Assembly (NCBI RefSeq): GCF_003952665.1
Contig: NZ_CP017946.1
Location: 3,224,001-3,288,000, forward strand
Direction of reading: 5' to 3'
From: Bosea sp. Tri-49
GTDB taxonomy: Bacteria; Pseudomonadota; Alphaproteobacteria; Rhizobiales; Beijerinckiaceae
Length of the DNA stretch: 64,000 bases
Shown: one piece after another, positions 63,575 to 64,000 of the stretch
Position numbering within the stretch: position 1 is the first letter of the stretch
Layout of the letters: each line of letters starts with the position of its first letter
Translations under genes and position numbers: made by a program
Notes under the pieces: model-generated
Seen by the model: only the letters and a program-made list of their open reading frames with translations
Database searches by the model: none
What the model was told of the DNA's origin: nothing

Positions 63575-64000
63575 ATGACGAGACGGATGATCCTGGCGAT
63601 CGGCGTGGCCGGAGGCATCAGCCTCGCCACGGCGCCGCAGGCGCAAGCTGCGGGCTTCCTCGACGATCTCACCCGAGCGATCTTTGGCAACCCGACGCCA
63701 CCGGCCATGATCGGCATTCCGGGCGCACCGGCGATCAAGCCGAAGCCCAGCAAACCGCGGCAGGCCAGCACGAAGCCGGCAGAGCCCGCGGCCAAGCTCG
63801 ACCCCGCCAGCGATGCCTATTGGTATCTGCGCGACCCGACCTTGCGGAAGGGCGACATTATCGTCACCCGTAGTGGTATCGTGGTCTTCGACGGGCAGAA
63901 ATCTTCGGAGCATGCGAGCAGCGCGTTCACCGCCCTCGAAGACACCAAGCGGCTACCAAAGGCCCAGCAGCAGACGCTCGAAGCCGCCGCCGCGCGCGGG
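63575..64000 (+). CDS. Secreted protein, 3' end outside window
   Basis: The frame is open from an ATG at 63575 to the window edge (about 142 residues), with AGGAGG seven bases before ATG. A signal peptide (MILAIGVAGGISLATAPQAQ) precedes FLDDLTRAIFGNP, a Pro/Lys-rich linker, and a folded-looking part (YWYLRDPTLRKGDIIVTRSG, IVVFDG). I do not recognise the family. The upstream 260 bp from 63313 hold no gene I can support. Confidence 0.78.
   Translation, partial: MTRRMILAIGVAGGISLATAPQAQAAGFLDDLTRAIFGNPTPPAMIGIPGAPAIKPKPSKPRQASTKPAEPAAKLDPASDAYWYLRDPTLRKGDIIVTRSGIVVFDGQKSSEHASSAFTALEDTKRLPKAQQQTLEAAAARG

Overview
The window is 64 kb of high-GC chromosomal DNA from an alphaproteobacterium. A member of the Hyphomicrobiales (Rhizobiales), perhaps close to Bosea or Methylobacterium, is the best guess. 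That rests on gene content: a bcsN-type cellulose operon, a DUF4167 protein, a metX-metW pair, a chorismate mutase-hisC-tyrC operon and an EI-Ntr (ptsP) next to prfA and prmC. The taxon is inference, because there is no rRNA or other marker locus. There is no prophage, transposase, CRISPR array or rRNA; the only RNA gene seen is one tRNA-Thr(CGT).

Layout. 1-4 kb: a truncated membrane GGDEF/EAL protein, then an acyl-CoA dehydrogenase-tetR operon with a likely TetR operator. 4-5.8 kb: a small secreted Gly-rich protein divergent from an outer-membrane barrel-like protein. 5.8-12.4 kb: a carboxylate uptake and activation locus, with a TRAP transporter (DctP plus fused DctQM) divergent from iclR, an acyl-CoA synthetase and a tandem PCC/DUF296 protein. 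12.6-17.1 kb: a giant autotransporter, followed by about 1 kb of repeat-bearing non-coding DNA. 18.2-27 kb: a type III cellulose operon, bcsN-bcsA-bcsB-bcsZ-bcsK-like. 27.4-32.5 kb: tRNA-Thr, the Tyr/Phe operon (chorismate mutase-hisC-tyrC) and divergent metX-metW. 32.7-37.2 kb: a trehalose locus (GH15 hydrolase and otsB divergent from otsA). 37.3-47.4 kb: ptsP, prfA, a small secreted protein, prmC, the DUF4167 gene, a MOSC protein, a DUF2293 protein and clpB. 47.7-53.8 kb: M20 peptidase, chemoreceptor, class V aminotransferase, RhtB-type exporter, a small membrane protein and a DinB-like protein. 53.8-62.2 kb: an amino-acid/glutarate catabolic cluster, with a FAD amine oxidase, LysR regulator, antiquitin-type aldehyde dehydrogenase, glutaryl-CoA dehydrogenase, a small exported protein, a family III CoA-transferase and a ThDP enzyme. 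62.2-64 kb: cytochrome b561, a YceI protein and a truncated secreted protein.

The most interesting proposal is the 53.8-62.2 kb cluster. Its recognisable members fit a lysine/pipecolate to 2-aminoadipate to glutarate to glutaryl-CoA to crotonyl-CoA route. The co-transcribed, unassigned ThDP enzyme is a natural candidate for decarboxylating 2-oxoadipate. The second theme is four families of palindromic intergenic repeats, one of them inserted inside another at 32.5-32.7 kb. Third, candidate operators for the TetR and IclR regulators can be read directly.

Many genes are translationally coupled through ATGA or GTGA overlaps, and several GTG starts were chosen on that basis.
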